Shown: positions 27,371 through 39,026 of the stretch, piece after piece
Position numbering within the stretch: position 1 is the first letter of the stretch
How the letters are laid out: the number at the start of each line of letters is the position of its first letter
Source: Actinopolyspora erythraea
GTDB lineage: Bacteria > Actinomycetota > Actinomycetes > Mycobacteriales > Pseudonocardiaceae
Assembly: GCF_002263515.1 (NCBI RefSeq)
Contig: NZ_CP022752.1
Span: 1,302,001-1,366,000 of the forward strand
Direction of reading: 5' to 3'
DNA: 64,000 bases
Notes under the pieces: model-generated
The model's database searches: none
What the model was told of the DNA's origin: nothing
What the model saw: only the letters and a program-made list of their open reading frames with translations
Translations under genes and position numbers: made by a program

Positions 27371-27920
27371 TCACCGTTGGTGGCGCGGAACCTCGGCGGC
27401 GAACTTCGGCAGGCCGGTCTGTTCGAGGCGGTTCATCAGGCCCGCGATCGTGGTGGGTTCCCTGGTGTACGCGCTGACCTGTCTGCTCAAGCTGGCCATG
27501 ACCCGTGCCGGATGGAGGTCGAGCTGGTCGAGCAGGAACTCGTCGGGGTGCACCGCCTCGATCTCGTACGGTTTCAGCGCGTGCTCGGGGAAGTGACGCA
27601 GGTTCGCGGTGACGATCACCGCGGCGTTTCCCCGCACGGCGGTCGCCAGCATGTGGTGATCGCCCTCGTCGTTGGTCATGGTGGGGAGCAAGGACTCGTA
27701 GCCGGTGACCTCGGCGTCGGTGAAGTGCCGGCGCATGTTGCCCAGCCGGTGGTCGGCTTGCGCCGTCGACGTCATCCTGGCGCAGATTGCGGTGCAGCTC
27801 CTCGAGTACGTCGGCTGACCACAGCGGGCGATATATCTCCGCCGAGGCCAGCCGCAACAGGGTGTCGTTGAGATACCCCGGAACGAGGACGCACGTGTCC
27901 AGGAAGGCGGGGAAGGCCAC
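27371..27920 (-). pseudogene. PIN-domain toxin, frameshifted
   Basis: The N-terminal part reads from GTG 27920 (VAFPAFLDTCVLVPGYLNDTLLRLASAEIYRPLWSADVLEELHRNLRQ) with the first PIN acidic residue in FLDTC. Near 27777 the frame changes by one base. The C-terminal part continues as AQADHRLGNMRRHFTDAEVTGYE...NDEGDHHMLATAVRGNAAVIVTANLRHFP, with the remaining PIN acidic and TxNLRHF features. The span is 550 nt, one base over a multiple of three. It is a broken toxin or a sequencing error; an internal ATG at 27775 could also start a truncated protein. It lies 8 bases behind its antitoxin. Confidence 0.8.
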
Positions 27921-27928
27921 CGAAGCTC

Positions 27929-28408
27929 CTATTCCTGTGGCAGCGGCCGCAGGGTGTCGTCGTAGAAACCGGCTTCCTGACCGGCCGCGGCCATCTCGTC
28001 GAGCGCTTCCTCCCGCTTTTGCCACGTGTGGTGCTGGTAGGCCACGACGTCTTTCAGGCGCATCTTCCGGTGACGCCCGTGGAGCACGTAGGGGATCTCG
28101 CCCGCCTCGAGCCGTTTGATCAGTGTCGGTCGTGAGATCCCCAGCAGGTCGGCCGCCTCCTGCGTGGTGAGCATCGTGTTGTGCGGAGCCACTGTGATGG
28201 CCAGTCCTTGCGACATCGCGCTGACGACATCGCGCAGAGCCTGGAACACGGGGCCGGGCAACTCCAGCTCGCTGCCGTCCGGCCCCAGCAGCAGTGCGTG
28301 CCCGCCTTGCTGGTCGGTGGCGAGCTGCTTGGCCAACGCGCCAAGCAGGTTCTGCTCCTCGCCCGCGTCCGGAGGCAACACGGTCTGTTCCTGCATCGTC
28401 GCGGTCAT
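27929..28408 (-). CDS. HTH (excisionase-type) antitoxin of the PIN module
   Basis: 159 aa. The C-terminal half has a MerR/excisionase-like helix-turn-helix: MLTTQEAADLLGISRPTLIKRLEAGEIPYVLHGRHRKMRLKDVVAYQ. The N-terminal half is a helical region that probably contacts toxin. It is a known antitoxin type for PIN toxins of the VapC-like group. Its stop is 8 bases ahead of the PIN start. The whole module is bracketed by the 194-bp direct repeats. Confidence 0.82.
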   Translation of the reverse strand: MTATMQEQTVLPPDAGEEQNLLGALAKQLATDQQGGHALLLGPDGSELELPGPVFQALRDVVSAMSQGLAITVAPHNTMLTTQEAADLLGISRPTLIKRLEAGEIPYVLHGRHRKMRLKDVVAYQHHTWQKREEALDEMAAAGQEAGFYDDTLRPLPQE

Positions 28409-28481
28409 GGGTTGACCCTCCCTCGATGCACAGGCCCGCGAAGGCCACTCGTTCCCTGGTAGACGCCAGCCTACACGCCTA

Positions 28482-28496
28482 TTCGAAAAACTCGAA
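28482..28496. promoter_or_regulatory. Candidate operator/promoter of the PIN module
   Basis: TTCGA-AAAAC-TCGAA inverted repeat in a local AT-rich patch 74 bases upstream of the antitoxin start, between it and the right direct repeat. On the minus strand TAGGCT follows 10-15 bases downstream and could be the -10 element. Confidence 0.4.
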
Positions 28497-28519
28497 ACTT
28501 CTGGATCTCGCGGGATTTT

Positions 28520-28713
28520 CCCGCTGGCTTATCTGCTGGTGTTGTTCGCGATGCGGTTGGCTCCGGTCAGTCTCGTGGCTCCCGCTCGGGAGCTGAGCAT
28601 CGTGCTGGCGGCGCTGCTCGCGTGGTGGTTGTTGCGGGAGGGCGATCCCGTGCGGCGGATCGCGGGTTCGGCGGTCGTGGTGAGCGGCGTGGTGCTGTTG
28701 GGGATCGCCTGAG
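28520..28713 (+). repeat. 194-bp direct repeat, right copy (truncated eamA fragment)
   Basis: Second copy of the eamA 3' end, without start or upstream gene body, hence a pseudogene fragment of 64 codons plus stop. It differs from the intact gene at one synonymous base. It marks the right junction of the toxin-antitoxin insertion. Confidence 0.95.
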
Positions 28714-28877
28714 TGCCTCGCACTCCGGACGCCCCGGCGCCCTCCGCGAACCTCGCGGGCGACCGACGCCCGGGCCACGTGGGTGAGGTGGCACTGTCCT
28801 GGTGATTTCGTGGGAGATCGACCCCGACGGGGGACGCGTACTCGGCGGTTCCGGACGCGGTCGGGTAAGACGGGGAC

Positions 28878-29261
28878 ATGGAGGTTCTCAGCAGCAGGAT
28901 GATTCTGCGCCCCCGTGACCACGACCGTTCCGTTCGGTTCTACCGCGACACGCTCGGACTGGCGATCCACCGCGAGTTTCCCGGCGGCACCGTGTTCTTC
29001 CTCGGGCAGGGGCTGCTGGAGGTCTCCGGCACCGGCAGCAGCGGACCCAGCCAGGACCAGATGCTCTGGCTGCAGGTGCGTGACGCCGCCGAGAGCGTTC
29101 GTCAGCTGCGCGAGCGCGGCGTGGAGGTGCTCGCCGAACCCGAGCGCCAGCCGTGGGGGCTGATCGAGGGCACCGTGGCCGATCCCGACGGGACGCGCCT
29201 CGTGCTGGTCGAGGTGCCTGCCGAACATCCGCTGCGCGGTGACGTTCGGCAGCATCCCTGA
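28878..29261 (+). CDS. VOC (glyoxalase/bleomycin-resistance) family protein
   Basis: 127 aa. A single VOC domain of two beta-alpha-beta-beta-beta units: [30 protein letters not shown]...[13 protein letters not shown], then [23 protein letters not shown]...[15 protein letters not shown]. Metal ligands are uncertain and the substrate unknown. It starts at the ATG after a GGGGACATGG context. It lies just right of the insertion repeat and upstream of lepA. Confidence 0.85.
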   Translation: MEVLSSRMILRPRDHDRSVRFYRDTLGLAIHREFPGGTVFFLGQGLLEVSGTGSSGPSQDQMLWLQVRDAAESVRQLRERGVEVLAEPERQPWGLIEGTVADPDGTRLVLVEVPAEHPLRGDVRQHP

Positions 29262-29455
29262 AACACCACTTTCGCGGCCCAGGCGGGGCGGTCGGGGCTC
29301 CCGGCCGGCCCACCCGCCCGGGCCACCACGCGCGGCGGGAGCGGAGGCCGCGTGACCGCACCCCCAGGTTGGGGTCGGGCATTCCGCACTTTCGTGGGAC
29401 CATGGGCGCACAGCCCTGCCCGTACGCGAGTCGACATCCCGCGAGGAAGACTTCA

Positions 29456-31318
<1,863 letters not shown>

Positions 31319-31381
31319 CCGGGAAGTGCCCCCGGCTGCTCCCGGAAGGCGCGGTTCGGGGGCGTCGAACCGGTAGTCGGT

Positions 31382-31432
31382 GGCCCCGGGCGGCGATCTC
31401 CCGAGAGGTCCGAGAGATCGACGTCCGGGGCC
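31382..31432. terminator. Bidirectional terminator between lepA and ramB
   Basis: The hairpin has an outer stem GGCCCCGG/CCGGGGCC (31382-31389, 31425-31432) and an inner stem CGATCTC/GAGATCG (31394-31400, 31414-31420). It fills the convergent gap between lepA and the regulator gene. Confidence 0.7.
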
Positions 31433-31439
31433 CACGTTC

Positions 31440-32912
31440 CTACTGGTGGGTCTCCAGGAACGAGTAGACGTCCGCCTCGTCCACGCCGGGGAACGTGTCC
31501 GAGGGCAGCGCGGACAGCACGTGCGAGTGCGCCCGAGCCGAGGGCCAGACCATGCCCTGCCAGCGGTTGGCCAGCTCGGCGGGGGGACGCTGGCAGCACT
31601 CGCCGTTGGGGCAGCCGGACCTGGAGTGGTTCGTGGTCTCGCGACCCCGGAACCAGCGTGACTCGGTGTAGGGCACGCCGAGGGTGATGGCGAAGTCCCG
31701 ACCCCGGCTCGGATCGACGTGCGCCACGCACCAGTGGGTGGCGCCCGGTTTGTCGGTGTACTGGTAGTAGGTGGAGTAGCGGTCCGCCGAGGCGAACACC
31801 TGCCTGCCAGCCCAGTAGCGGCACATCCGCTGCCCCTCGATGGCACCTGTGGGGTCGGCCGGGAACTCCAGTCCGTCGTTGGCGTAGGCCTTGTAGATGA
31901 TCCCGGTCTCGTCGTTGCGCACGAAGTGGCACACCAGGTCCAGGTACTGCGTGGCCAGGTTGGTGAACCGGTGGGCCGCCATCTCGTAGGAGACCGAGAA
32001 CACGTCGCGCAGGTCCTCCACGGCCAGGTCGCGGTCCGCCTTGGCCTGGCGCAGGTAGCTCACGGCCGAGCTCTCCGGGATCAGCACGGCGGCGGCGAAG
32101 TAGTTCGCCTCCACCCGCTGCCGCAGGAAGTCGGCGAAGTCACGCGGCTGGCGGTGGCCGAGAGTGAGGTGGCCGAGGGTCTGCAGCAGGATGGTGCGGG
32201 GGCTGTGCATGCCCAGCGACTCGCGTCGCAGGAAGATCCGGTTGTGCCGCAGGTCGGTCACCGAGCGGACCGAACGGGGCAGGTCGGTGACGAAGCGCAG
32301 CCCGTAGCCGAGGTGGGTCGCGATGGACTGGATCAGCCCCTCGGACAGCGGACCCCCGTGGTAGCCCACGCCTCGCAGGAGGTCCCCGGCGGACTTCTCG
32401 ATCTCGGGGAAGTAGTTGCCGTGCTCGCGCATCATCCCGCGCAGCTCCGCGTTGGCCGCACGTGCCTCCTCCGGGGTGGCCACACGTTTGGTCTCCCTGC
32501 GCCGGAGTTCCTCGTAGAGCGCGAGCACGTGTTCCAGCGCCTCGGTGGGAACCCGTTTGCTGATCTTCAGCGGCGGCACGTCGAGCTGCTGGTAGAGCGG
32601 GTCCAGCTGGGCCTGTTCCACGGCTATCTCCAGCTCGGCGCGCCGGTTCGGTGGTTTCTTGGACATCAGCTCGTCCACGGAGCTGTTCAACGCGACCGCC
32701 AGCGACCGCAGCAGCGACAGCTTCGGCTCGCGGTGCCCGTTCTCCAGCAGGGAGAGCTGCGAGGGTGCCCGGTCGACCCGTTGTCCCAGTTCGGAGAGGG
32801 TCAGCCCGGCCGCCTTGCGCATGTGGCGCAGCCGCTGCCCGAAGACCAGCAGGTCCTGCTCGGAGGAAAAAGTGCCCCGTTCTTCCGTTGACTCGGACGT
32901 AAACTCCGACAT
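31440..32912 (-). CDS. ramB: RamB-type XRE regulator of acetate metabolism
   Basis: 490 aa. An XRE HTH (FGQRLRHMRKAAGLTLSELGQRVDRAPSQLSLLENG, about 24-60) is followed by an ImmA/IrrE-like domain with a degenerate metal site (TLGHLTLGH) and a C-terminal short-chain fatty acyl regulator domain with a Cys motif (CPNGECCQRPP). It fits RamB, which controls acetate and glyoxylate genes. It is transcribed away from aceA, its best-known target. ATG 32912 gives MSEFTSESTEE. Confidence 0.9.
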   Translation of the reverse strand: MSEFTSESTEERGTFSSEQDLLVFGQRLRHMRKAAGLTLSELGQRVDRAPSQLSLLENGHREPKLSLLRSLAVALNSSVDELMSKKPPNRRAELEIAVEQAQLDPLYQQLDVPPLKISKRVPTEALEHVLALYEELRRRETKRVATPEEARAANAELRGMMREHGNYFPEIEKSAGDLLRGVGYHGGPLSEGLIQSIATHLGYGLRFVTDLPRSVRSVTDLRHNRIFLRRESLGMHSPRTILLQTLGHLTLGHRQPRDFADFLRQRVEANYFAAAVLIPESSAVSYLRQAKADRDLAVEDLRDVFSVSYEMAAHRFTNLATQYLDLVCHFVRNDETGIIYKAYANDGLEFPADPTGAIEGQRMCRYWAGRQVFASADRYSTYYQYTDKPGATHWCVAHVDPSRGRDFAITLGVPYTESRWFRGRETTNHSRSGCPNGECCQRPPAELANRWQGMVWPSARAHSHVLSALPSDTFPGVDEADVYSFLETHQ

Positions 32913-32937
32913 GTAGTTCACCCTAGCAGAAAAAAGC

Positions 32938-32947
32938 CAAAATTTTG
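32938..32947. promoter_or_regulatory. Palindrome in the ramB-aceA intergenic region
   Basis: CAAAATTTTG, in an A/T-rich tract 25 bases from the ramB start and 81 from aceA. Flanking AAAAAAGCC and TTTTTTCTTGGC give approximate symmetry. RamB sites in corynebacteria are AT-rich with a TTTGC core; this is a candidate, not a clear match. Confidence 0.4.
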
Positions 32948-33028
32948 TCCGGATGGGGTCTCGTTTTTTCTTGGCGGAGTACCAACACTGGGAATCAACA
33001 GGCCGCAAGCGATCGGAAGGTGAAAGCC

Positions 33029-34351
<1,323 letters not shown>

Positions 34352-34415
34352 GGGGGACCTCTCGGTTCGGGGAACCCCTGCCGTCCCGGACGGGCCGGAC
34401 GGTTCTTCGAGCTCC

Positions 34416-34452
34416 CGCCGCGCGGCGGTCGGTGGTGAACCGCCGCGCGGCG
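34416..34452 (+). terminator. Hairpin after aceA
   Basis: 13-bp perfect stem (CGCCGCGCGGCGG at 34416-34428 with CCGCCGCGCGGCG at 34440-34452), 11-nt loop, 64 bases after the aceA stop. It probably ends the aceA transcript. Confidence 0.65.
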
Positions 34453-34600
34453 CACGGGACTCCCTCCGCCGGGAACCGGTGAGGCGCCATCCCGGTGTCG
34501 CGGCGGAGGGTGATGGCAGTGGGCGCCGTACTCCTGCGGCGGCGCTCACCAAGACGCACCAGCGGCCCTGTGGCGGGGTGTGATGATCGCGGTGGTGCGA

Positions 34601-34636
34601 ATGGGCGGGAACCCGGATCGGCGGGTTCCCGCCCAT
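34601..34636 (+). terminator. Second hairpin downstream of aceA
   Basis: 15-bp perfect stem starting ATGGGCGGGAACCCG (34601-34615) with its complement at 34622-34636, loop GATCGG. It is followed by GCTTG without a T-run. The rest of the 407-bp aceA-MOSC interval holds no coding frame. Confidence 0.55.
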
Positions 34637-34758
34637 GCTTGTGCGGAGCCTCGTCCGGCGGCGGCCCGTTCTCGGTGTCCTGTCCCGCTCCTCGCAGTGT
34701 CCGAATTGATTTCGGAAATTTCTTCGAGTGCGGCTCGTGCGACGCATAGGCTGGCCCC

Positions 34759-35385
34759 GTGAGTCGTGTGAACAGCGTCAATATCGCCACCACCCCCAGC
34801 ACCGGGGACTGGACGGGGCGGATCGGTGCCAGCGGGATCGACAAGCGGCCGGTGGAGGGGCCGGTGTCGGTCACCGCTTCGGGAGTCGCGGCGGACACGG
34901 TCTGCGACACCGACAACCACGGCCGTTGGTTCCAGGCCGTCTACGCCCACGACGTGGAGGACCTGCGGTACTGGTCCGGTGAGACGGGGCGTGAGCTGCC
35001 GCCGGGCAGTACCGGCGAGAACCTCACCCTGCTGGACTGCGACTGCAGCAACGCCGTGATCGGGGAGCGCTGGCGGATCGGCACCGCCGTGCTGCGCGTG
35101 ACCGGACCGCGGACCCCCTGCAGGGTGTTCGCCGGGTTCTGGGAGTTCCCCGGTCTGATCAAGCGGTTCACCGAACACGGCAGGCCGGGCACCTACTTCG
35201 CGGTGGAGTACCCCGGCGAGCTCTCCCCCGGTGACTCCCGCGAGGTGCTGTCCCGCCCCGAGCACGGTGTCACCGTGGCCGAGCTGTTCGCGTTCCGGAT
35301 GGGGCGTGCCACGCCGGAGCTGGCCGACCACGTGGCCGCCGCCGAGCCCGATCTGCCCGGGGAGTGGGCGGCGAAGGTTCGTTGA
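34759..35385 (+). CDS. MOSC domain-containing protein
   Basis: 208 aa, close in length to YiiM-type MOSC proteins. MOSC signature: GENLTLLDCD...IGERWRIGTAVLRVTGPRTPCRVFAGFWE, with the conserved Cys in TPCRVF. These proteins carry sulfur to or from molybdenum cofactor or handle N-hydroxylated substrates. GTG 34759 is used (MSRVNSVNIA). It stands alone; a convergent MazF-like gene lies just downstream. Confidence 0.9.
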   Translation: MSRVNSVNIATTPSTGDWTGRIGASGIDKRPVEGPVSVTASGVAADTVCDTDNHGRWFQAVYAHDVEDLRYWSGETGRELPPGSTGENLTLLDCDCSNAVIGERWRIGTAVLRVTGPRTPCRVFAGFWEFPGLIKRFTEHGRPGTYFAVEYPGELSPGDSREVLSRPEHGVTVAELFAFRMGRATPELADHVAAAEPDLPGEWAAKVR

Positions 35386-35406
35386 AGCTCTGCTCGTCCG
35401 TGCCGT

Positions 35407-35760
35407 TCAGACGATGAGCATGTCCGCGAGTGCCCGACGCACGTCGGCGAGTTCCTCGTCGGTGGGCGCGAGCTCCGGGGCGAAGCGCCGGAAGCGCCTC
35501 GCCGCCACGGTTCGTACCTGTTCGGTGATGACCCAGCTGTCGGCGGCGGAAACGTGAACCCGGTGCGGACAGTCGCTGCGCTCCACACTGGTCAGCGACA
35601 GCACGCTGGCCAGCGCGCTGTTGGTCAGCTCGAGATGTGAACGCGAGGAGACCACGAGGACCGGGCGCTCGTCGCTCCCCTCATCGTCCCGCTCGTCGTC
35701 CCGCGTCGGGTCGGAGTCGAGGATCCAGACGTCACCGGGACGGATCGGTTGGGCGGTCAC
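35407..35760 (-). CDS. PemK/MazF family toxin
   Basis: 117 aa. The start GTG 35760 gives TAQPIRPGDVWILDSDPTRDDERDDEGSDERPVLVVSSRSHLELTN, the MazF opening with PVLVVS. The later VERSDCPHRVHVSAADSWVITEQVRTV matches the conserved core that ends Q-x-R-T. MazF-like toxins cut mRNA. No classical MazE is adjacent; a 38-codon frame whose stop overlaps this start (GTGA) is a candidate antitoxin. Confidence 0.8.
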   Translation of the reverse strand: MTAQPIRPGDVWILDSDPTRDDERDDEGSDERPVLVVSSRSHLELTNSALASVLSLTSVERSDCPHRVHVSAADSWVITEQVRTVAARRFRRFAPELAPTDEELADVRRALADMLIV

Positions 35761-35873
35761 GTGCGCTCCTGGTGGTCGTTTGTTGGTGCATCCGCTGGGG
35801 TGTCGTGGGCGGAAGGACCTCCGAAGCCCTCCCGAGCCGCCTCCCACGAGCGTTGGCGAGGCTCGTCGCTCAC
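35757..35873 (-). CDS. Small candidate antitoxin upstream of mazF-like gene
   Basis: 38 aa, VSDEPRQRSWEAAREGFGGP then a polar tail ending NDHQERT. Its TGA overlaps the mazF-like GTG by 4 bases. A TACACT element lies 15 bases ahead of the GTG on the minus strand, so the mRNA may have almost no leader. No family was recognised; it is much smaller than MazE. The remaining bases up to mmsA hold no other frame. Confidence 0.45.
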   Translation of the reverse strand: MSDEPRQRSWEAAREGFGGPSAHDTPADAPTNDHQERT

Positions 35874-36036
35874 CCGCGATACGCGGGGAGTGTAGCGAAG
35901 TGGGAAGGTCTCGGCGCTTCGTTCGTGCCGACCTCGTTCCGCTCGTTGCCCGGTGTTGGGAGCGGGAGCTGGACTGGGCGTCCTCCTACGCCGCGCCGGA
36001 CGCGCGCGAACCCTTCCGGCTCGACCGCTGGCCTCA

Positions 36037-36092
36037 CACAATCGTGTTGTGACACAGCACACCCTGTTGTGATGTGTTGCATTGGAGCAATG
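36037..36092. promoter_or_regulatory. Inverted repeats upstream of mmsA
   Basis: CACAA-TCGTG-TTGTG (36037-36051) and CATTG-GAG-CAATG (36080-36092) sit 78-133 bases before mmsA, with additional TGTTGTGA-like half-sites between them, in a locally AT-rich stretch. They probably form the control region of the valine catabolic operon; the regulator is not adjacent. Confidence 0.45.
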
Positions 36093-36169
36093 ATTGGACT
36101 ACCAAAAGTTTGGCTTCCAAGCGCATAGCGGGAGTCGGCGACCGGTGCGAGGGAAGGGTGCGTAGCGGA

Positions 36170-37669
36170 ATGACCACCGAGCTGGAGCACTTCATCGACG
36201 GCAAACGCGTCGCGGGGACCTCGGGGGTCCACGACGACGTGTTCGATCCGAACACCGGAGGCGTGCAGGCCAGGGTGCCGTTGGCCTCCGCCGGAGAGGT
36301 GGACGCCGCCGTGCGCAACGCCGCCGAGGCGCAACGCGAGTGGGCGAGCTGGAACCCGCAGCGCAGGGCGCGCGTGCTGATGAGGTTCCTCGAACTGTGC
36401 CGCGACGAGATGGACTCGCTGGCGCGGCTGCTGGCCTCCGAACACGGCAAGACGGTGCCCGACGCCAGGGGCGACGTGCAGCGCGGGCTGGAGGTCGTCG
36501 AGTTCGCCACCGGTATCCCCCACCTGCTGAAGGGGGAGTACACCGAGGGCGCGGGCGCGGGCATCGACGTCTACTCGATGCGCCAGCCGCTGGGGGTCAC
36601 CGCCGGGATAACCCCCTTCAACTTCCCGGCGATGATCCCGCTGTGGAAGGCGGCCCCCGCGATAGCCTGCGGCAACTCCTTCGTGCTCAAGCCGTCCGAA
36701 CGCGACCCCTCGGTGCCGCTGCGGCTGGCCGAGCTGTTCGTCGAGGCCGGGCTGCCTCCGGGGGTGCTCAACGTGGTCAACGGCGACAAGACCGCGGTCG
36801 ACGCGCTGCTTACCCACCGGGAGGTGGCGGCCGTCGGCTTCGTCGGCTCCTCCGACATCGCCGAGTACATCTACTCCACCGCCACGGCCCACGGCAAGCG
36901 CGCGCAGTGCTTCGGCGGCGCGAAGAACCACATGATCATCATGCCCGACGCCGACCTCGACCAGGCAGTGGAAGCCCTGGTCGGCGCCGGGTACGGCTCC
37001 GCGGGGGAACGCTGCATGGCCATCTCGGTGGCCGTGCCCGTCGGTGAACCCACGGCCGAGGCCCTGGTGGAAAAGCTCACCGAGCGGGTCAAGGGGCTCC
37101 GCATCGGGACCAGCTTCGACGACTCCGCCGACTTCGGCCCGCTGGTGACCGCCGCCGCCAAGCAACGGGTCGACGACTACATCGGGCTGGGGGTCGAGGA
37201 GGGCGCCGACCTGCTGGTCGACGGTCGCGGCTTCCGGATGCCCGAGCACGAGAACGGCTTCTTCACCGGTGCCTCGCTGTTCGACAACGTCACCTCGGAC
37301 ATGCGGATCTACAACGAGGAGATCTTCGGCCCCGTCCTGTCCGTGGTCCGCGCCGCCGACTACGAACAGGCGCTGCGGCTGCCCAGCGAGCACCAGTACG
37401 GCAACGGGGTGGCGATCTTCACCAGGGACGGCGACGCCGCCCGCGAGTTCGCGGGACGGGTCGACACCGGGATGGTCGGCATCAACGTTCCCATCCCGGT
37501 CCCGATCGCCTACCACACCTTCGGCGGGTGGAAGCGTTCCGGCTTCGGCGACCTCAACCAGCACGGTCCGGACTCCATCCGGTTCTACACCAGGACCAAG
37601 ACCGTCACCTCCCGCTGGCCGTCCGGCCGGAAGGAGGAGGCCAGCTTCACCATCCCGACCATGCACTGA
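36170..37669 (+). CDS. mmsA: Methylmalonate-semialdehyde dehydrogenase (CoA-acylating)
   Basis: 499 aa, normal size. Converts methylmalonate semialdehyde to propionyl-CoA. The ALDH fold shows GITPFNFPAMIPLWKAAPAIACGNSFVLKPSE, GFVGSSDIAEYIYSTA, and the catalytic Cys in SAGERCMAISVAV (near 283). ATG 36170 gives MTTELEHFIDGKRV. First gene of a four-gene valine/isobutyrate degradation operon. Confidence 0.95.
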   Translation: MTTELEHFIDGKRVAGTSGVHDDVFDPNTGGVQARVPLASAGEVDAAVRNAAEAQREWASWNPQRRARVLMRFLELCRDEMDSLARLLASEHGKTVPDARGDVQRGLEVVEFATGIPHLLKGEYTEGAGAGIDVYSMRQPLGVTAGITPFNFPAMIPLWKAAPAIACGNSFVLKPSERDPSVPLRLAELFVEAGLPPGVLNVVNGDKTAVDALLTHREVAAVGFVGSSDIAEYIYSTATAHGKRAQCFGGAKNHMIIMPDADLDQAVEALVGAGYGSAGERCMAISVAVPVGEPTAEALVEKLTERVKGLRIGTSFDDSADFGPLVTAAAKQRVDDYIGLGVEEGADLLVDGRGFRMPEHENGFFTGASLFDNVTSDMRIYNEEIFGPVLSVVRAADYEQALRLPSEHQYGNGVAIFTRDGDAAREFAGRVDTGMVGINVPIPVPIAYHTFGGWKRSGFGDLNQHGPDSIRFYTRTKTVTSRWPSGRKEEASFTIPTMH

Positions 37670-37844
37670 GCCGCTCCACCACGAGCTCGTGGGCCGTCCA
37701 CGGCACGCCGTGTCCGGCGGGTCGCGCCACCGGTGGTGATCCCACCGGCGGCGCGAGCACCACGGACGGCCCACCGGTGGGGCCCGCCACCGCGAGAGGC
37801 CCCGGCGCCGCGATCCGGCGTCCCCGATCGAGCAGGAGTCCCGC

Positions 37845-39026
37845 ATGACCGCTTCCGTGATCGCATCCGAGCCACCGCGATCCCCGTTCGCGCTCACCGA
37901 CGACCAGCGTGCGCTCAAGGAAACGGCGGGTGAGTTCGCCGCCGAGCGCATCGCTCCCGAGGCGGTGCGGTGGGATCGGGACAAGCACTTTCCCGTGGAC
38001 GTGCTGGCCGAGGCGGGCCAGCTCGGCATGGGCGGCATCTACGTCGACGAGCAGTACGGCGGCACCGGACTCAGCCGGTTCGACGCCGCGCTCGTCTTCG
38101 AGGAACTGGCCACCGGCTGTCCCAGCATCGCCGCCTACATCTCGATACACAACATGGTCGCCTGGATGATCGACGCGTTCGGCGACCACCGGCAGCGCGA
38201 GCAGTGGTTGCCCGAGCTGTGCTCCATGCGCAGCCTGGGAAGCTACTGCCTCACCGAGCCCGAAGCGGGTTCGGACGCGGCCGCGCTGCGAACCAGGGCG
38301 GTGCTCGACGGGGACGAGTACGTCGTCAACGGCGTCAAGCAGTTCATCTCGGGCAGCGGCTACTCCGGCGTCTACGTGGTGATGGTCCGCACCGGGGAGC
38401 CAGGGGCCGGTGGTATCTCCACCCTCGTCATCGACGGTCGCAGCGAGGGGATCTCCTTCGGGCCGGAGGAGAGCAAGATGGGGTGGAACGCCCAGCCGAC
38501 CAGGCAGGTCGTGTTCTCCGACGTGCGGGTTCCGGTGCGCAACCGGCTCGGGGAGGAGGGCATCGGCTTCCGCATCGCCATGTCCGGGCTGGACGGCGGC
38601 AGGCTCAACATCGGCGCGTGCTCACTGGGAGGGGCGCGCGCGGCACTGGAACGGAGCCTGACCTACGTGGGACAGCGCTCCGCCTTCGGCAGCAGGCTCG
38701 GTGACTTCCAGGCGCTTCGGTTCAAGCTGGCCGACATGGCCACCGAGCTGGAGGCCGCCCGCACCCTGCTGTGGCGGGCCGCCGCCGCGCTGGACGCCAA
38801 GGACCCCGAGGCGACCAGGCTCTGCGCCATGGCCAAGCGGCTCGCGACCGACAGCGGCTTCAACGTGGCCAACGAGGCTCTTCAGCTCTACGGAGGTTAC
38901 GGCTACCTTTCCGAGTACGGCATGGAGAAGATCGTTCGCGACCTGCGGGTGCACCAGATCCTGGAAGGCACGAACGAGATCATGCGACTGATCATTTCCC
39001 GCGGACTGCTGGAGTCGAACCAATGA
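37845..39026 (+). CDS. Acyl-CoA dehydrogenase, probably isobutyryl-CoA dehydrogenase
   Basis: 393 aa. FAD enzyme with SYCLTEPEAGSDAAALRTRA, KQFISGSGYSGVYVVMVRTG and the catalytic Glu near YGYLSEYGMEKIVRDLRVHQILEGTNEIMRLIISR. Position between mmsA and a 3-hydroxyisobutyryl-CoA hydrolase points to isobutyryl-CoA, but short/branched acyl-CoA is hard to separate. The stop overlaps the next gene (ATGA). Confidence 0.92.
   Translation: MTASVIASEPPRSPFALTDDQRALKETAGEFAAERIAPEAVRWDRDKHFPVDVLAEAGQLGMGGIYVDEQYGGTGLSRFDAALVFEELATGCPSIAAYISIHNMVAWMIDAFGDHRQREQWLPELCSMRSLGSYCLTEPEAGSDAAALRTRAVLDGDEYVVNGVKQFISGSGYSGVYVVMVRTGEPGAGGISTLVIDGRSEGISFGPEESKMGWNAQPTRQVVFSDVRVPVRNRLGEEGIGFRIAMSGLDGGRLNIGACSLGGARAALERSLTYVGQRSAFGSRLGDFQALRFKLADMATELEAARTLLWRAAAALDAKDPEATRLCAMAKRLATDSGFNVANEALQLYGGYGYLSEYGMEKIVRDLRVHQILEGTNEIMRLIISRGLLESNQ

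Noticed and set aside
27165..28448. 427-aa minus-strand frame covering the PIN region
   Set aside because: Joins fragments of unrelated frames; only its PIN N-terminal part is meaningful and is annotated as a frameshifted toxin.
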